Shown: positions 45,081-54,401 of the stretch, one piece after another
Position numbering within the stretch: position 1 is the first letter of the stretch
How the letters are laid out: each line of letters begins with the position of its first letter
Assembly (NCBI RefSeq): GCF_965138225.1
Contig: NZ_CBCSAX010000005.1
DNA from: Helicobacter_D ganmani
GTDB taxonomy: Bacteria > Campylobacterota > Campylobacteria > Campylobacterales > Helicobacteraceae
Length of the DNA stretch: 64,000 bases
Strand: one strand, 5' to 3'
Program-made: the position numbers and the translations under genes
The notes under the pieces: generated by a model
Seen by the model: only the letters and a program-made list of their open reading frames with translations
What the model was told of the DNA's origin: nothing
The model's database searches: none

Positions 45081-46502
45081 ATGTTTAAAAGAATTTTGAT
45101 TGCAAATCGTGGCGAAATTGCTGTTCGTATTATTCGCGCCTGTAATGATTTAAATATAGAATCTGTGGCAATTTATTCTCGTGCAGACCGCGAGAGTATG
45201 CATGTCAAAATGGCAACCCATACTTATCCAATCAGTGAAGACCCAATCAAGGGTTATCTAGACCCAGATTTGATTATTCAAGCTGCTAAAGAAATGGAGG
45301 CAGAGGCGATTCATCCGGGTTATGGGTTTTTGAGTGAAAACGCATTTTTTGCTAAAAAAGTCAAAGAGGCGGGGATTGTTTGGATTGGTCCAGATTCCGA
45401 AGTGATTGCTAAAATGGGTGATAAGAATGCTGCGAGAAATTTAATGATTGCAAATGGAATCCCAGTTGTGCCCGGAACAGAGCCATTAAATACCCTGAGT
45501 ATGTATGAGATTCAAAAGATTGCGCGCAAGATTGGCTATCCTGTGATTTTAAAAGCAAGCAGTGGTGGTGGAGGGCGAGGAATCCGTGTTGTGCAGGAAG
45601 AGAAAGATTTGGAATCCTCTTTTGAAGCTTGCAAGAGGGAAGCATTAACATTTTTTAAAAATGAAGATGTTTTTATGGAAAAATATATCCAAAATCCACG
45701 ACATATTGAATTTCAGATTCTAAGTGATAATTATGGTAATGTAATTCATCTGCTAGAACGTGATTGTTCCATTCAAAGAAGGCATCAAAAGCTAATTGAG
45801 ATTGCGCCATGTCCTACAATGAGTATGGATTTGCGTCGTCGTATGGGGAGTGTTGCAGTGGCTGCAGCAAAGGCTACAAAATATACTAATGCTGGAACTG
45901 TGGAGTTTCTTGTAGATGATTATAATAATTTTTACTTTATGGAGATGAATACGCGTATTCAAGTAGAACATGGAGTAACAGAAGAAATTACGGGATATGA
46001 TTTAATAGGGCGTCAGATTAGAATCGCAAATGGTGAGATTTTGGATATTACGCAAAGTGATGTTTATGCACAAGGATTTGCGATTGAGGCACGCATTAAT
46101 GCAGAAGATGTGCAGAATGATTTTGTCCCAAATCCCGGTAAAATTACTTCTTATTATCCTGCGTTAGGACCTTTTGTAAGGGTGGATAGTTATGTTTATA
46201 AAGATTTTACGATTCCACCTTTTTATGATTCTATGATTGCAAAACTTATTGTGCGTGCAACAAGTTATGATTTGGCGGTTAATAAATTGCAACGTGCTTT
46301 AAATGAATTTAAAATTCGTGGGGTTAAGACCACGATTCCTTTTTTAATCAATATTTGTCATGACAAAGATTTCAGACGAGGGAATTTTGATACTTCGTAT
46401 TTAGAGCAAAAAGCACAGGATTTAATGCCGCAAGAAAGCAGAGATGATAGTGATTTAGTTGCAGCTATTGCAGTAGCATTGACGAATGCCCTAGAAGAGT
46501 AG
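45081..46502 (+). CDS. pycA: Biotin carboxylase subunit (PycA/AccC family)
   Basis: The 473-residue ATP-grasp enzyme carboxylates biotin on a carrier protein. It shows MFKRILIANRGEIAVRIIRAC, the Gly-rich ATP loop SSGGGGRGIRVV (about 164-175), the MEMNTRIQVEH motif (about 285-295) and a C-terminal GVKTTIPFLINI...FDTSYLE (about 413-440). That tail resembles pyruvate carboxylase subunit A more than E. coli AccC. No accB or pycB is adjacent, as in C. jejuni pycA. Thus pyruvate carboxylase is favoured over acetyl-CoA carboxylase, but not proven. GGGAG precedes ATG 45081. Confidence 0.75.
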   Translation: MFKRILIANRGEIAVRIIRACNDLNIESVAIYSRADRESMHVKMATHTYPISEDPIKGYLDPDLIIQAAKEMEAEAIHPGYGFLSENAFFAKKVKEAGIVWIGPDSEVIAKMGDKNAARNLMIANGIPVVPGTEPLNTLSMYEIQKIARKIGYPVILKASSGGGGRGIRVVQEEKDLESSFEACKREALTFFKNEDVFMEKYIQNPRHIEFQILSDNYGNVIHLLERDCSIQRRHQKLIEIAPCPTMSMDLRRRMGSVAVAAAKATKYTNAGTVEFLVDDYNNFYFMEMNTRIQVEHGVTEEITGYDLIGRQIRIANGEILDITQSDVYAQGFAIEARINAEDVQNDFVPNPGKITSYYPALGPFVRVDSYVYKDFTIPPFYDSMIAKLIVRATSYDLAVNKLQRALNEFKIRGVKTTIPFLINICHDKDFRRGNFDTSYLEQKAQDLMPQESRDDSDLVAAIAVALTNALEE

Positions 46503-46575
46503 TAGAGAGAAATAAATCTAGTTTTAAGTAAAATTGCATTAAAATTCGCCTTTATTTTTTTAAAAGGTTTTAGAA

Positions 46576-46710
46576 ATGAAAAGAACATATCAGCCACATA
46601 ATACGCCACGTAAGCGCACGCATGGTTTTAGGGTTAGAATGCAAACTAAGAATGGTCGCAAAGTGATTAATGCAAGACGCGCTAAAGGCAGAAAAAGACT
46701 TGCCATTTAG
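46576..46710 (+). CDS. rpmH: Ribosomal protein L34
   Basis: The 44-residue basic protein starts MKRTYQPHNTPRKRTHGF and ends in RRAKGRKRLAI, which is L34 throughout. It is short enough to be missed by ORF callers. It opens the rpmH-rnpA-yidD-yidC-jag-mnmE cluster that is conserved across bacteria. TAAAAGG upstream may serve as ribosome site. Confidence 0.97.
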   Translation: MKRTYQPHNTPRKRTHGFRVRMQTKNGRKVINARRAKGRKRLAI

Positions 46711-46730
46711 GTTTTTTTGAGGGTTGTATT

Positions 46731-47066
46731 TTGGTAACTTTAAACACAAAAAAAGACTTTGATAGTGTTTATAAGAGCCAAAAAAAATGGCATAACTCTT
46801 ACTTTATCTTGTTTTTTAAAGAAAATCAACAGAGGGCAGAGAAACGGATTGGGTTTTCAGTTTCCAAAAAGATAGGAAATGCGGTTTGTAGAAATCTTGT
46901 TAAACGTCGTTTGAGAAATATTTATAGGGATTCTATGTCAAGCTTGAAAAATGGGGATATGATTTTGCTAGCAAAAGTCGGTTTAGAAAAAGTAGAATAC
47001 AAAAATTTACAAGATAGTTATAAATATGCTTTAATACGGCTGAATTTGGTAGCTCAAAAATGTTGA
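46731..47066 (+). CDS. rnpA: Ribonuclease P protein component
   Basis: RnpA binds the RNase P RNA for tRNA 5' processing. The 111-residue basic protein has the signature KRIGFSVSKKIGNAVCRNLVKRRLRNIYR (about residues 38-67). Start at TTG 46731 (MVTLNTKKDFDSVYKS) matches the family length; the ribosome site GAGGG is about seven bases upstream. Ends in 7-base overlap with yidD. Confidence 0.94.
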   Translation: MVTLNTKKDFDSVYKSQKKWHNSYFILFFKENQQRAEKRIGFSVSKKIGNAVCRNLVKRRLRNIYRDSMSSLKNGDMILLAKVGLEKVEYKNLQDSYKYALIRLNLVAQKC

Positions 47067-47443
47067 AACAATTTTGCGTTAAGATAATTTCTTTTTACCA
47101 GTCTTTTATTTCTCCAAGTTTGGGTATGACTTGTCGCTATTATCCAAGTTGTTCAGAGTATTCTAAACAGATTTTTATGTTTCAAAATCCTTGTATAGCC
47201 CTTTGGAAGACGCTAACAAGGGTGATTTCCTGCAACCAGTTTTTTAAGGGTGGTATTGCTTACCCACAAGTTTCTTTAAAGATAGAACCACATTTCTGTA
47301 GCCCTAATCTTGTCCAGTATTGGCTCATTCCCGATAAAATTCAAAAATATAATCCCAAAAATATTCCTAATGGACTTCCACCAAATCTACAAACTCAAAA
47401 GGTTTATATCATCAAAAATTATTCAAAGGTTTCCCGTGTTTGA
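47060..47443 (+). CDS. yidD: Membrane protein insertion efficiency factor YidD
   Basis: YidD is a small peripheral membrane protein that aids insertion by YidC. The 127-residue protein has the family core: YQSFISPSLGMTCRYYPSCSEYS (about 13-35), ALWKTLTRVISCNQFFKGG (about 46-64). The tail after residue 75 (many Pro, Gln, Asn) is longer than in most homologues and ends in overlap with yidC. Confidence 0.9.
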   Translation: MLKQFCVKIISFYQSFISPSLGMTCRYYPSCSEYSKQIFMFQNPCIALWKTLTRVISCNQFFKGGIAYPQVSLKIEPHFCSPNLVQYWLIPDKIQKYNPKNIPNGLPPNLQTQKVYIIKNYSKVSRV

Positions 47444-49043
47444 TAAAATAGATAATTTAAGCTCCCAAACTAGAATTTTGATTGCGGTGCTTTTAGCTCT
47501 TGCTTTTTTCGTGCCATATAGTTATTTTTATAAACCCCAAATGAATGAAAATAATGCAACACAAGCAACAACAAGAGAAATGCAAAATGTTGCTCCAATC
47601 CAACAAGTGGATTCTGGTAAGATTACGCAAGATACAGCTAGAGTATCCAATCCAAATCACGCAACCCTTGCAACCATAGAATCCAAAAATTTTACTTATA
47701 AAATTGACAGATTGGGCAGAATTGCAGAAGTTGCTTTAAAAGAAAAAAAATACCAAAAGGATTCTAATCCTTTGATGCTTTTTTCAGAGGATATAGCTAA
47801 TCCTAGCAATCCGAAAATTTTAGAAATTCGTTTTTCGGATTCCTTATTGAATCAAAAAGCTTTTAATGTGCCATATAGTGCAAATCTTAACACTTTGGAA
47901 ATTAAAGACAAGCCACAATCTATTACTTTGATTCAAGAATTGGGAGAGGTTAAGATTGAAAAAGTGCTAACTTTTTATCCCAATGGGTATTATGAAGCAA
48001 GAATCAAGATTCCACAAAATTACACTTATTTCGTATCCCCAGGTATGCGTCCAAGCGTGGAAAACGATTCCTATGTTTTTAAAGGAGTCATCGTAAAAGA
48101 ATCCGACAATACAATTACAACGATTGAGGACGGCGATGCACAAGGGCAAAGCAATTATGCAAATGCAAGTATTCTTGCGGCAGTAGATCGTTATTATGCA
48201 ACTTTAATTTTTAACAAGAGTAATAATCTTAATGTTACGATTTTGGGTAATCCGAGTGAGAATCCTATGCCATTTGTTAGCGCAGAGGGTGAATTACAAT
48301 TAAAAGGTTACATTGGTCCAAAAGATTATCGTCTGCTTGAGACTATTGATCCCAATTTGACCGATGTTGTAGAATATGGAATTATAACCTTTTTTGCCAA
48401 GCCACTTTTTTTGTTGCTTGATAAGCTCTATAATTTATGTGGAAATTGGGGGTGGGCGATTATCTTATTGACACTGATTGTTAGGGTGGTGCTTTATCCT
48501 TTAACCTATAAGGGTATGGTGTCTATGCAAAAGCTAAAAGACCTTGCCCCAAAAATGAAAGAATTGCAACAAAAATATAAAGGCGAACCACAAAAGCTTC
48601 AAGCACATATGATGGAACTTTATAAAAAGCACGGAGCGAATCCTATGGGTGGTTGTTTGCCTCTACTTTTGCAAATGCCTGTGTTTTTTGCAATCTATCG
48701 TGTTTTGTTTAATGCGATTGAGCTTAAAGGTGCGGCTTGGTTATTGTGGATTAATGACCTTTCTGTAATGGACCCTTATTTTATCTTACCAATTCTAATG
48801 GGTGGCACAATGTATCTCCAACAGCATTTAACACCCACAGCCTTTAATGACCCAATGCAGGAAAAAATCTTTAAATTTTTGCCCTTAATCTTTACGATTT
48901 TCTTTGTAACATTCCCATCGGGACTCGTGTTGTATTGGTTTGTGAATAATATTTTCTCTATCATTCAGCAGTTACTTATCAATAAGGCATTGGAGCGCAA
49001 AAAAGCGCGTGAGATTGCCGAGCATAAACATAAAGATGATTAA
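47436..49043 (+). CDS. yidC: Membrane protein insertase YidC
   Basis: YidC folds and inserts inner-membrane proteins with or without Sec. The 535-residue protein begins with a membrane helix (about 12-30), a large periplasmic beta-domain to about 330, then the conserved five-helix core (GNWGWAIILLTLIVRVVLYPLTYKG about 340-364; MGGCLPLLLQMPVFFAIYRVL about 409-429). GTG at 47436, overlapping the end of yidD, is preferred: AAAGG is just upstream and the next residues match known starts. An open frame runs further up to 47310 without support. Confidence 0.93.
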   Translation: MFDKIDNLSSQTRILIAVLLALAFFVPYSYFYKPQMNENNATQATTREMQNVAPIQQVDSGKITQDTARVSNPNHATLATIESKNFTYKIDRLGRIAEVALKEKKYQKDSNPLMLFSEDIANPSNPKILEIRFSDSLLNQKAFNVPYSANLNTLEIKDKPQSITLIQELGEVKIEKVLTFYPNGYYEARIKIPQNYTYFVSPGMRPSVENDSYVFKGVIVKESDNTITTIEDGDAQGQSNYANASILAAVDRYYATLIFNKSNNLNVTILGNPSENPMPFVSAEGELQLKGYIGPKDYRLLETIDPNLTDVVEYGIITFFAKPLFLLLDKLYNLCGNWGWAIILLTLIVRVVLYPLTYKGMVSMQKLKDLAPKMKELQQKYKGEPQKLQAHMMELYKKHGANPMGGCLPLLLQMPVFFAIYRVLFNAIELKGAAWLLWINDLSVMDPYFILPILMGGTMYLQQHLTPTAFNDPMQEKIFKFLPLIFTIFFVTFPSGLVLYWFVNNIFSIIQQLLINKALERKKAREIAEHKHKDD

Positions 49044-49044
49044 A

Positions 49045-49926
49045 ATGAAAAAGATAGAAGCAGAAACTTTAGAAAATGCGTTAATCATCGCATCAAATGA
49101 TTTTGAATGTTCTGTTGTGGATTTAGAATATGAGATTATTCAGAATCCTTCTAAAGGTTTTTTGGGGATTGGTAAGAAGCTCGCAATCATTTGTGCCCAA
49201 CCGAAGTCCCTATCTATCCAAAAAGAGAAGAGTGATTCTGTCTCTAAAAAACCTTCACTTGTTTCTGATGTGGCAAATCAAGAGAATTTGTCCAAAAAAG
49301 AACAAAATCAAAAAGAAAATGAATCTCTTTGGACAAATGTGCAGGCACATAAAACTGAATCCCAACTTTTGTTAGGAGAAGAGGCGAAAATCCAAAATTC
49401 TCATTCATATTTTGTCGGCAAAATTTCAAGTCATAAAGAGATTAAAAATAGAGAAACAATAGATTTGAGAGTGATTGCAAAAGAAGTGCAAGTGGAACTA
49501 AAAGAGCTTTTGAGTTTGTTGCCGTACCGATTGAGTGAAGTTTTTGTTGAGCCTTATGATGAAAATACTCTTTATATCAAAATTGATGGTGAGGATTCCG
49601 CTTTGCTTATTGGCAAAGAGGGTTATCGCTACAAGGCAATTTCTTATTTAATTTTTAATTGGGTAAATCACGTCTATGGGTTAATGATTCGTCTTGAGAT
49701 TGCAGAATTTTTGCGTAATCAAGAAGAAATGATTGCAAATTATTTATTGCCTACGATTGAAAATGTTAAAACTTATGGTAAAGCACAGACAAAGCCGCTT
49801 GATGGCGTTTTAGCCCATATCGCATTAAAACAATTGCGTGAGCAATTCCCGGATAAATATGTTTCTTTTCGTTTAAATAATGAGGGAGAACGTTATATTA
49901 TTATTAATGATTTTCATCATACCTAA
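49045..49926 (+). CDS. jag: Jag/KhpB RNA-binding protein
   Basis: The 293-residue protein has the Jag N-terminal domain (KKIEAETLENALIIAS...SKGFLGIGKK, 1-50), a Gln/Lys/Ser-rich linker (about 55-130), a KH-like region (about 180-220: LYIKIDGEDSALLIGKEGYRYKAISYL) and a C-terminal R3H-like segment. It binds RNA and in other bacteria works in cell-division control. Start 49045 or the in-frame ATG at 49036 are both possible; the stop of yidC lies just before 49045. Confidence 0.9.
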   Translation: MKKIEAETLENALIIASNDFECSVVDLEYEIIQNPSKGFLGIGKKLAIICAQPKSLSIQKEKSDSVSKKPSLVSDVANQENLSKKEQNQKENESLWTNVQAHKTESQLLLGEEAKIQNSHSYFVGKISSHKEIKNRETIDLRVIAKEVQVELKELLSLLPYRLSEVFVEPYDENTLYIKIDGEDSALLIGKEGYRYKAISYLIFNWVNHVYGLMIRLEIAEFLRNQEEMIANYLLPTIENVKTYGKAQTKPLDGVLAHIALKQLREQFPDKYVSFRLNNEGERYIIINDFHHT

Positions 49927-49931
49927 AAAGT

Positions 49932-51326
49932 ATGGATATGCTTAACGATGATACAATTATCGCTCCTGCTACAACTTATGGCAAGTCCTCTTTGAATGTT
50001 TTGCGCCTAAGTGGTAAAGATTCTTTGAATATTGCGGCAAAGCTCGCCAAAACAACTCCAGAAAATCTTATGGCTTCTTTGCCTGTGCGTTACGCAAAAT
50101 TAACTAAAATTTATTTTAACAACAATGATTTATTAGACGAATGTATTTTGCTTTATTTTAAAGCACCTCATAGTTATACCACGCAAGATGTAGTGGAATT
50201 TCAATGCCATGGAGGAAATTTTATCGCACAAAATATTTTACAAGAATGTTTGCGATATGGTGCGCGTTTGGCAAATCCGGGAGAATTTACAAAACGCGCA
50301 TTTTTGGGTGGTCGCATTGATTTATCCCAAGCACAGGCAGTCGCGAAACTCATAGAGTCCCAAAGTGCGCAAGCGCACAAAATGCTGATGCGACATTTAA
50401 AGGGGGAAATGCAAAGCTTTTGCGAAAAGTTACGCACCAATTTAATCACTCTGCTTGCACACAGCGAGGTTTTCATTGACTATGCTGATGAGGATTTGCC
50501 AGAGGATTTGCTAGAGAGTTTGAAAGGGAAATTGCATTCCATTCTTAACACGCTCCATTCACTCTTAGAGCAATCCAAAGCCAAGCGCGCATTGTTTGAA
50601 GGCTATAAATTATGTATCATCGGCAAGCCAAATGTGGGCAAAAGCTCCCTTTTGAACGCACTTTTGCACAGCAATCGGGCGATTGTGAGCGAAATCGCAG
50701 GCACGACACGAGACAGCATTGAGGAGAATTTTATGCTAGGCGCGCATTTATTGCGCCTCATTGATACTGCGGGGATTCACGAGACGAAGGATTTAATAGA
50801 ATCTGAAGGGATTAAGAGAAGCCTAGAAAAAGCGCAAGATAGTGATTTGCTTATTGCTTTGTTTGATGGTTCTTCGCCTTTGACGCAAGAGGATTTGCAG
50901 ATTATAGATTTGTTAAAGAGCTATCAGACAAGCAAAAAAGTGTTTGTTTTGGTGAATAAAGCGGATTTAGAATGCAGGCTTGATTTGGAAGTTTTGCGGG
51001 ATTTTAATCCGCTTAAGCTTTGTTTGAAAGGCAATTTATATGCCGAGGATTCCTTGCTTGCAGATTTTAAAAGGCATTTAGAAGCCTTGTTGGATTCTAA
51101 GGAGGAATCGCAATCCTTGCTTTTGACTTCAGAATATCAATTCCAAGCGGTGCAAACTTGTATTGACGCGCTTTATCAATCAATAAAACCATTAGAAAAT
51201 GCCGAATTAGAGATTTTTAGCTTTCATTTGAACGAAGCACTTAAGGCGATTGCTTCTATTACGCAACCTTATGAATATTCTCAAATGTTAGATGTGATGT
51301 TTGGAGACTTTTGTCTTGGCAAATGA
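49932..51326 (+). CDS. mnmE: tRNA modification GTPase MnmE
   Basis: MnmE, with MnmG, modifies the wobble U of certain tRNAs. The 464-residue protein has the N-terminal THF-binding domain, G1 IIGKPNVGKSSLLNAL (about 230-245), G3 DTAG (about 279-282), G4 NKAD (about 337-340) and the C-terminal FCLGK that holds the conserved Cys. ATG 49932 or 49938 both lie just after jag. Confidence 0.97.
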   Translation: MDMLNDDTIIAPATTYGKSSLNVLRLSGKDSLNIAAKLAKTTPENLMASLPVRYAKLTKIYFNNNDLLDECILLYFKAPHSYTTQDVVEFQCHGGNFIAQNILQECLRYGARLANPGEFTKRAFLGGRIDLSQAQAVAKLIESQSAQAHKMLMRHLKGEMQSFCEKLRTNLITLLAHSEVFIDYADEDLPEDLLESLKGKLHSILNTLHSLLEQSKAKRALFEGYKLCIIGKPNVGKSSLLNALLHSNRAIVSEIAGTTRDSIEENFMLGAHLLRLIDTAGIHETKDLIESEGIKRSLEKAQDSDLLIALFDGSSPLTQEDLQIIDLLKSYQTSKKVFVLVNKADLECRLDLEVLRDFNPLKLCLKGNLYAEDSLLADFKRHLEALLDSKEESQSLLLTSEYQFQAVQTCIDALYQSIKPLENAELEIFSFHLNEALKAIASITQPYEYSQMLDVMFGDFCLGK

Positions 51327-51363
51327 TAATATTTACGCAGATTTCAAATGATTGGAAAGAAAT

Positions 51364-52575
51364 ATGGGGCTAAAAAAACCACAATTAGGATTTGAACTTT
51401 TACATAAAATTTTTGTAGCAGCGAATATTCGTCGCTGGAATGACCAAGCAACACCAGTAGAGTTTTTGGAGCTTGATAAGCAAGCACACAAAATTGTTAT
51501 TGCCTATTTGCTTGCGCATTTTGAACAATTGGAAAATCAACGCACGATTGATTTTGAGCGGTTGATTTTGCAATTTTGTTATGAATTTTTTGAACGCATT
51601 ATTTTAACAGACATCAAGCCACCCGTTTTTCATAAGTTAGTCAAACATCATAACAAAGCACTTGTAGATTTTGTCTGTACGCAGTTGGAGGATAATTTAA
51701 GGGGTTTTGGATTTTTGGAATCTATGCAAGAATATCTTTATGGAGGGGTTGATAATATTGAAAAAGAGATTCTAAAAGCTTCTCATTACTATGCTTCTAA
51801 ATGGGAATTTGATATTATTTATCATTTCAATCCAAAAATGTATGATGTGCAAAATATTAAAAATGCTTTAGATAAGCAGGTTCATGAGTATTATCCTCTT
51901 GCGGGTGTGCGACAAATGATGTATGAGGAATTGCGTGAAATTGTGGATATGTTTGGGCAACTGCGATTCCAAAAGCGTTGGAGTCAAACTCCACGCGTTC
52001 CCTGCACTTCCGTGCTTGGACATACTCTCATAGTTGCGCTTTGTGCTTATCTTTTGGGCTATGATTTGGGATTTTCTAGGGAAATGCAGATTCAGCATTT
52101 TCTTTGCGGATTATTCCACGATTTGCCAGAAATCTTAACGCGTGATATTATTTCTCCTATTAAGAAAAATGTAGAGGGCTTGGACGAATTTATTAAACGA
52201 ATTGAGGAAGAGGCTGTGCGGGAAAAGATTTTGAATATTGTTCCAGATTCTATTGCGCAAGAGATTGTGTATTATACGCAAAATGAATTTAGCAATCGTT
52301 ATAAAAAGAATCATCAAGTCATTTTTAGCGCGCAAAAAGGGGAGGATTTTTTGCAAGAAATCAAGCAAGAATCCATCTATCAACCCATTTTTGGTGAATT
52401 TTTAAAGTATTGCGACCATTTGAGTGCTTTTTTGGAAGCAAAGATTTCTATTGAGCACGGAATCAAGAGCAAGGAATTGATAGATGGTGCAAAAAATTTA
52501 GAATACTTTTATAATAGTAAATCCCTTAATGGCATAGATTTAGGGTATTTGTTTCGAGAGTTTAAAGATTCCTAG
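51364..52575 (+). CDS. HD-domain phosphohydrolase-like protein
   Basis: The 403-residue protein carries HD-domain residues in the middle: a His at VALCAYLL region start (TSVLGHTLIVALCA, about 217-230), GLFHDLPE (about 249-256), and CDHLSAFLEAK (about 350-360). This resembles YfbR-like nucleotidases. Substrate unknown. The N-terminal 150 residues have no motif I recognise. ATG 51364 follows GGAAAG. The end overlaps murG by 14 bases on the opposite strand. Confidence 0.75.
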   Translation: MGLKKPQLGFELLHKIFVAANIRRWNDQATPVEFLELDKQAHKIVIAYLLAHFEQLENQRTIDFERLILQFCYEFFERIILTDIKPPVFHKLVKHHNKALVDFVCTQLEDNLRGFGFLESMQEYLYGGVDNIEKEILKASHYYASKWEFDIIYHFNPKMYDVQNIKNALDKQVHEYYPLAGVRQMMYEELREIVDMFGQLRFQKRWSQTPRVPCTSVLGHTLIVALCAYLLGYDLGFSREMQIQHFLCGLFHDLPEILTRDIISPIKKNVEGLDEFIKRIEEEAVREKILNIVPDSIAQEIVYYTQNEFSNRYKKNHQVIFSAQKGEDFLQEIKQESIYQPIFGEFLKYCDHLSAFLEAKISIEHGIKSKELIDGAKNLEYFYNSKSLNGIDLGYLFREFKDS

Positions 52576-53701
52576 ACTTGAGTTTTGCCACGATACAATT
52601 GCTCATTTGCTTGAGGGCTTGCGCTGAACATTCTTTTTGTAAATCTTGACTAATCTGCGTAATTTTATCTTCCTTTAAAAGTGCTAAACTATCCCATAAA
52701 ACTTCACAAAATAAATCTTGCTCTAAGCATAAGAATCCAAGTCCTTTTTCCTCTAGGAATTTCGCATTATAATATTGATGATTGCCCGCTGCATAAGGAT
52801 AGGGGACAAAGAGTGCGGGCAAACCATTCGCGCATAATTCCCACAAGGAGCTAGCACCCGCACGACAAATTGCAAAATCGCATTTTTTGAAAATCTCTGG
52901 CATTTGCATACTGAATCCAAAAAGCACAACATCTACATTGTCTAAATCCTCTAATATACCAATTTGTATCTTTTGGGATTCTATATCTTCTAAGGATTCT
53001 ATATTTTCTTTTAAAATTCCAATCTTTAGATTGAGATTGAGATATTCTTGAAGCACGCACGTAAATTCTGCTTTACCGCACTGGTGATAAATGCGTAATC
53101 CTTTTTGTTTTATATCTTCTGCGAGGGCTAGAGCAAAATTGTTGATGGCTCTAGCTCCTTGAGAACCTCCCATAAAAAGCAGATTCTTTATGTTTTTGCG
53201 CACTCTTGCTTGAGTAAAAAATACTTGACTGATTGGATAATATCTTGAAGGCGAGGAGTGCAAATAAGAGGAAAAAAATATTTTTGCATAGGGTTTTAGG
53301 ATTCTGTTAAGTTTTCCGATTTGCGCATTTTGTTCGTGGATAAAGAGTGGAATCCCAAGCAAAACTGCTCCAAATGCTGTGGGTGCAGCAGAATATCCTC
53401 CCACAGACAAGACAAAGTCAATCTGTTTTTCCTTTCTTAAGATTCCAATCGCATTTTGGAGTGCTTTGGCTTGTTGCCATAAGGATTGAAGTTTTTTGAA
53501 TCCTTTTTGATTAACGACGCCAGAAGTTTGCAAGAAAAATTTTTTGCTTAAGCGAGAATCGGATTCAAAATATGCCTTGTCTTGACCATTAATAGAACCA
53601 ACAAAAAGACATTCAAAACCTTGTTTGTAGAATTCTTCTAAAAATGCTCTTGCAACACTTAAGTGTCCTCCTGTTCCTCCGCCTGTAATAACCACTTTCA
53701 T
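52562..53701 (-). CDS. murG: UDP-GlcNAc transferase MurG (lipid II synthesis)
   Basis: MurG adds GlcNAc to lipid I at the inner membrane. The 379-residue protein has GGGTGGHLSVARAF (7-20), HEQNAQIGKLN (about 121-131), GGSQGARAINN (about 178-188) and the C-terminal CRAGASSLWELCANGLPALFVPYP (about 284-307) for UDP-GlcNAc. About 100 residues further downstream complete the fold. ATG at 53701. Confidence 0.96.
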   Translation of the reverse strand: MKVVITGGGTGGHLSVARAFLEEFYKQGFECLFVGSINGQDKAYFESDSRLSKKFFLQTSGVVNQKGFKKLQSLWQQAKALQNAIGILRKEKQIDFVLSVGGYSAAPTAFGAVLLGIPLFIHEQNAQIGKLNRILKPYAKIFFSSYLHSSPSRYYPISQVFFTQARVRKNIKNLLFMGGSQGARAINNFALALAEDIKQKGLRIYHQCGKAEFTCVLQEYLNLNLKIGILKENIESLEDIESQKIQIGILEDLDNVDVVLFGFSMQMPEIFKKCDFAICRAGASSLWELCANGLPALFVPYPYAAGNHQYYNAKFLEEKGLGFLCLEQDLFCEVLWDSLALLKEDKITQISQDLQKECSAQALKQMSNCIVAKLKSRNL

Positions 53702-53732
53702 CTTGAATCCTTTAAAATCAAAAAATATCCAA

Positions 53733-53738
53733 ATTGTA
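53733..53738 (-). promoter_or_regulatory. Candidate extended -10 of murG
   Basis: On the minus strand TACAAT (53738-53733) is preceded by TGT, an extended -10 form, about 32 nt before the murG ATG. Confidence 0.4.
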
Positions 53739-53849
53739 ACATAGCTTCACACTTTTAATGTATTGCTTGATAAAATGTGCATAAAATGATAAAAATTGGA
53801 TAAAAAGTTAAATTATTTTGATACTTTTTATTTAAAATTTGCAAAAAAA

Positions 53850-53858
53850 TGTTAAGAT
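53850..53858 (+). promoter_or_regulatory. Candidate extended -10 of the thioesterase gene
   Basis: TGTTAAGAT (TG, one base, TAAGAT at 53853-53858) follows T-rich bases and lies 32 nt before the ATG at 53891. Confidence 0.45.
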
Positions 53859-53890
53859 AAGCACAATTTAAATTTTTAGGAGAGTTTATA

Positions 53891-54370
53891 ATGGATAATA
53901 TGGAAAATGTCTTTGACATCAAGTCTCTTACAATGTCTGTCTTGATGACTCCAGCGGTTGCAAATTTCAAGGGTAGGGTGCATGGAGGAGATTTGCTCAA
54001 GCTCCTTGACCAAGTAGCCTATGCTTGTGCTTCGCGTTATTGTGGAAAATATGTCGTAACCTTGTCGGTTGATAGTGTAACCTTTAAATATCCGATTGAA
54101 GTGGGAAGTCTGGTAACCTTTTTGGCTTCCGTGAATTATACAGGCACAAGCTCACTTGAAGTGGGTATTAAAGTGATTGCTGAAGACATTCACAAGCGCA
54201 CCGTTATGCATACAAATAGTGCTTATTTTACAATGGTATGTGTAGATGAAAATGGCAAACCCGTTAAAGCTCCACCACTAGAACCAAAAACCGAAGCAGA
54301 GAAAAAACGTTTTGAGAAAGCTTTGAATCGTAAAAAAGCACGCATAGAGCTTGCTAAAAAAGGTTCTTAA
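53891..54370 (+). CDS. Acyl-CoA thioesterase (YciA/hotdog family)
   Basis: The 159-residue hotdog-fold protein has NFKGRVHGGDLLKLLDQVAYACASRYCG (about 23-50), with the Asp that acts in hydrolysis, and KYVVTLSVDSVTFKYPIEVG. Its C-terminal 30 residues are Lys/Glu-rich. YciA-type enzymes hydrolyse acyl-CoA thioesters. Homologues in Helicobacter and Campylobacter exist. GGAG precedes the ATG. Confidence 0.88.
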   Translation: MDNMENVFDIKSLTMSVLMTPAVANFKGRVHGGDLLKLLDQVAYACASRYCGKYVVTLSVDSVTFKYPIEVGSLVTFLASVNYTGTSSLEVGIKVIAEDIHKRTVMHTNSAYFTMVCVDENGKPVKAPPLEPKTEAEKKRFEKALNRKKARIELAKKGS

Positions 54371-54372
54371 TA

Positions 54373-54381
54373 TGTTATAAT
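54373..54381 (+). promoter_or_regulatory. Extended -10 element before the 54402 gene
   Basis: TGTTATAAT (TG, one base, TATAAT at 54376-54381) lies 21 nt before the ATG at 54402, with GGAGA as ribosome site between them. Confidence 0.5.
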
Positions 54382-54401
54382 TTCTCTTTTTTGGAGAGAA
54401 A

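Noticed and set aside
47310..47435. N-terminal extension of YidC by 42 residues
   Set aside because: It lies inside yidD in another frame, has no ribosome site, and known YidC starts match the GTG at 47436.
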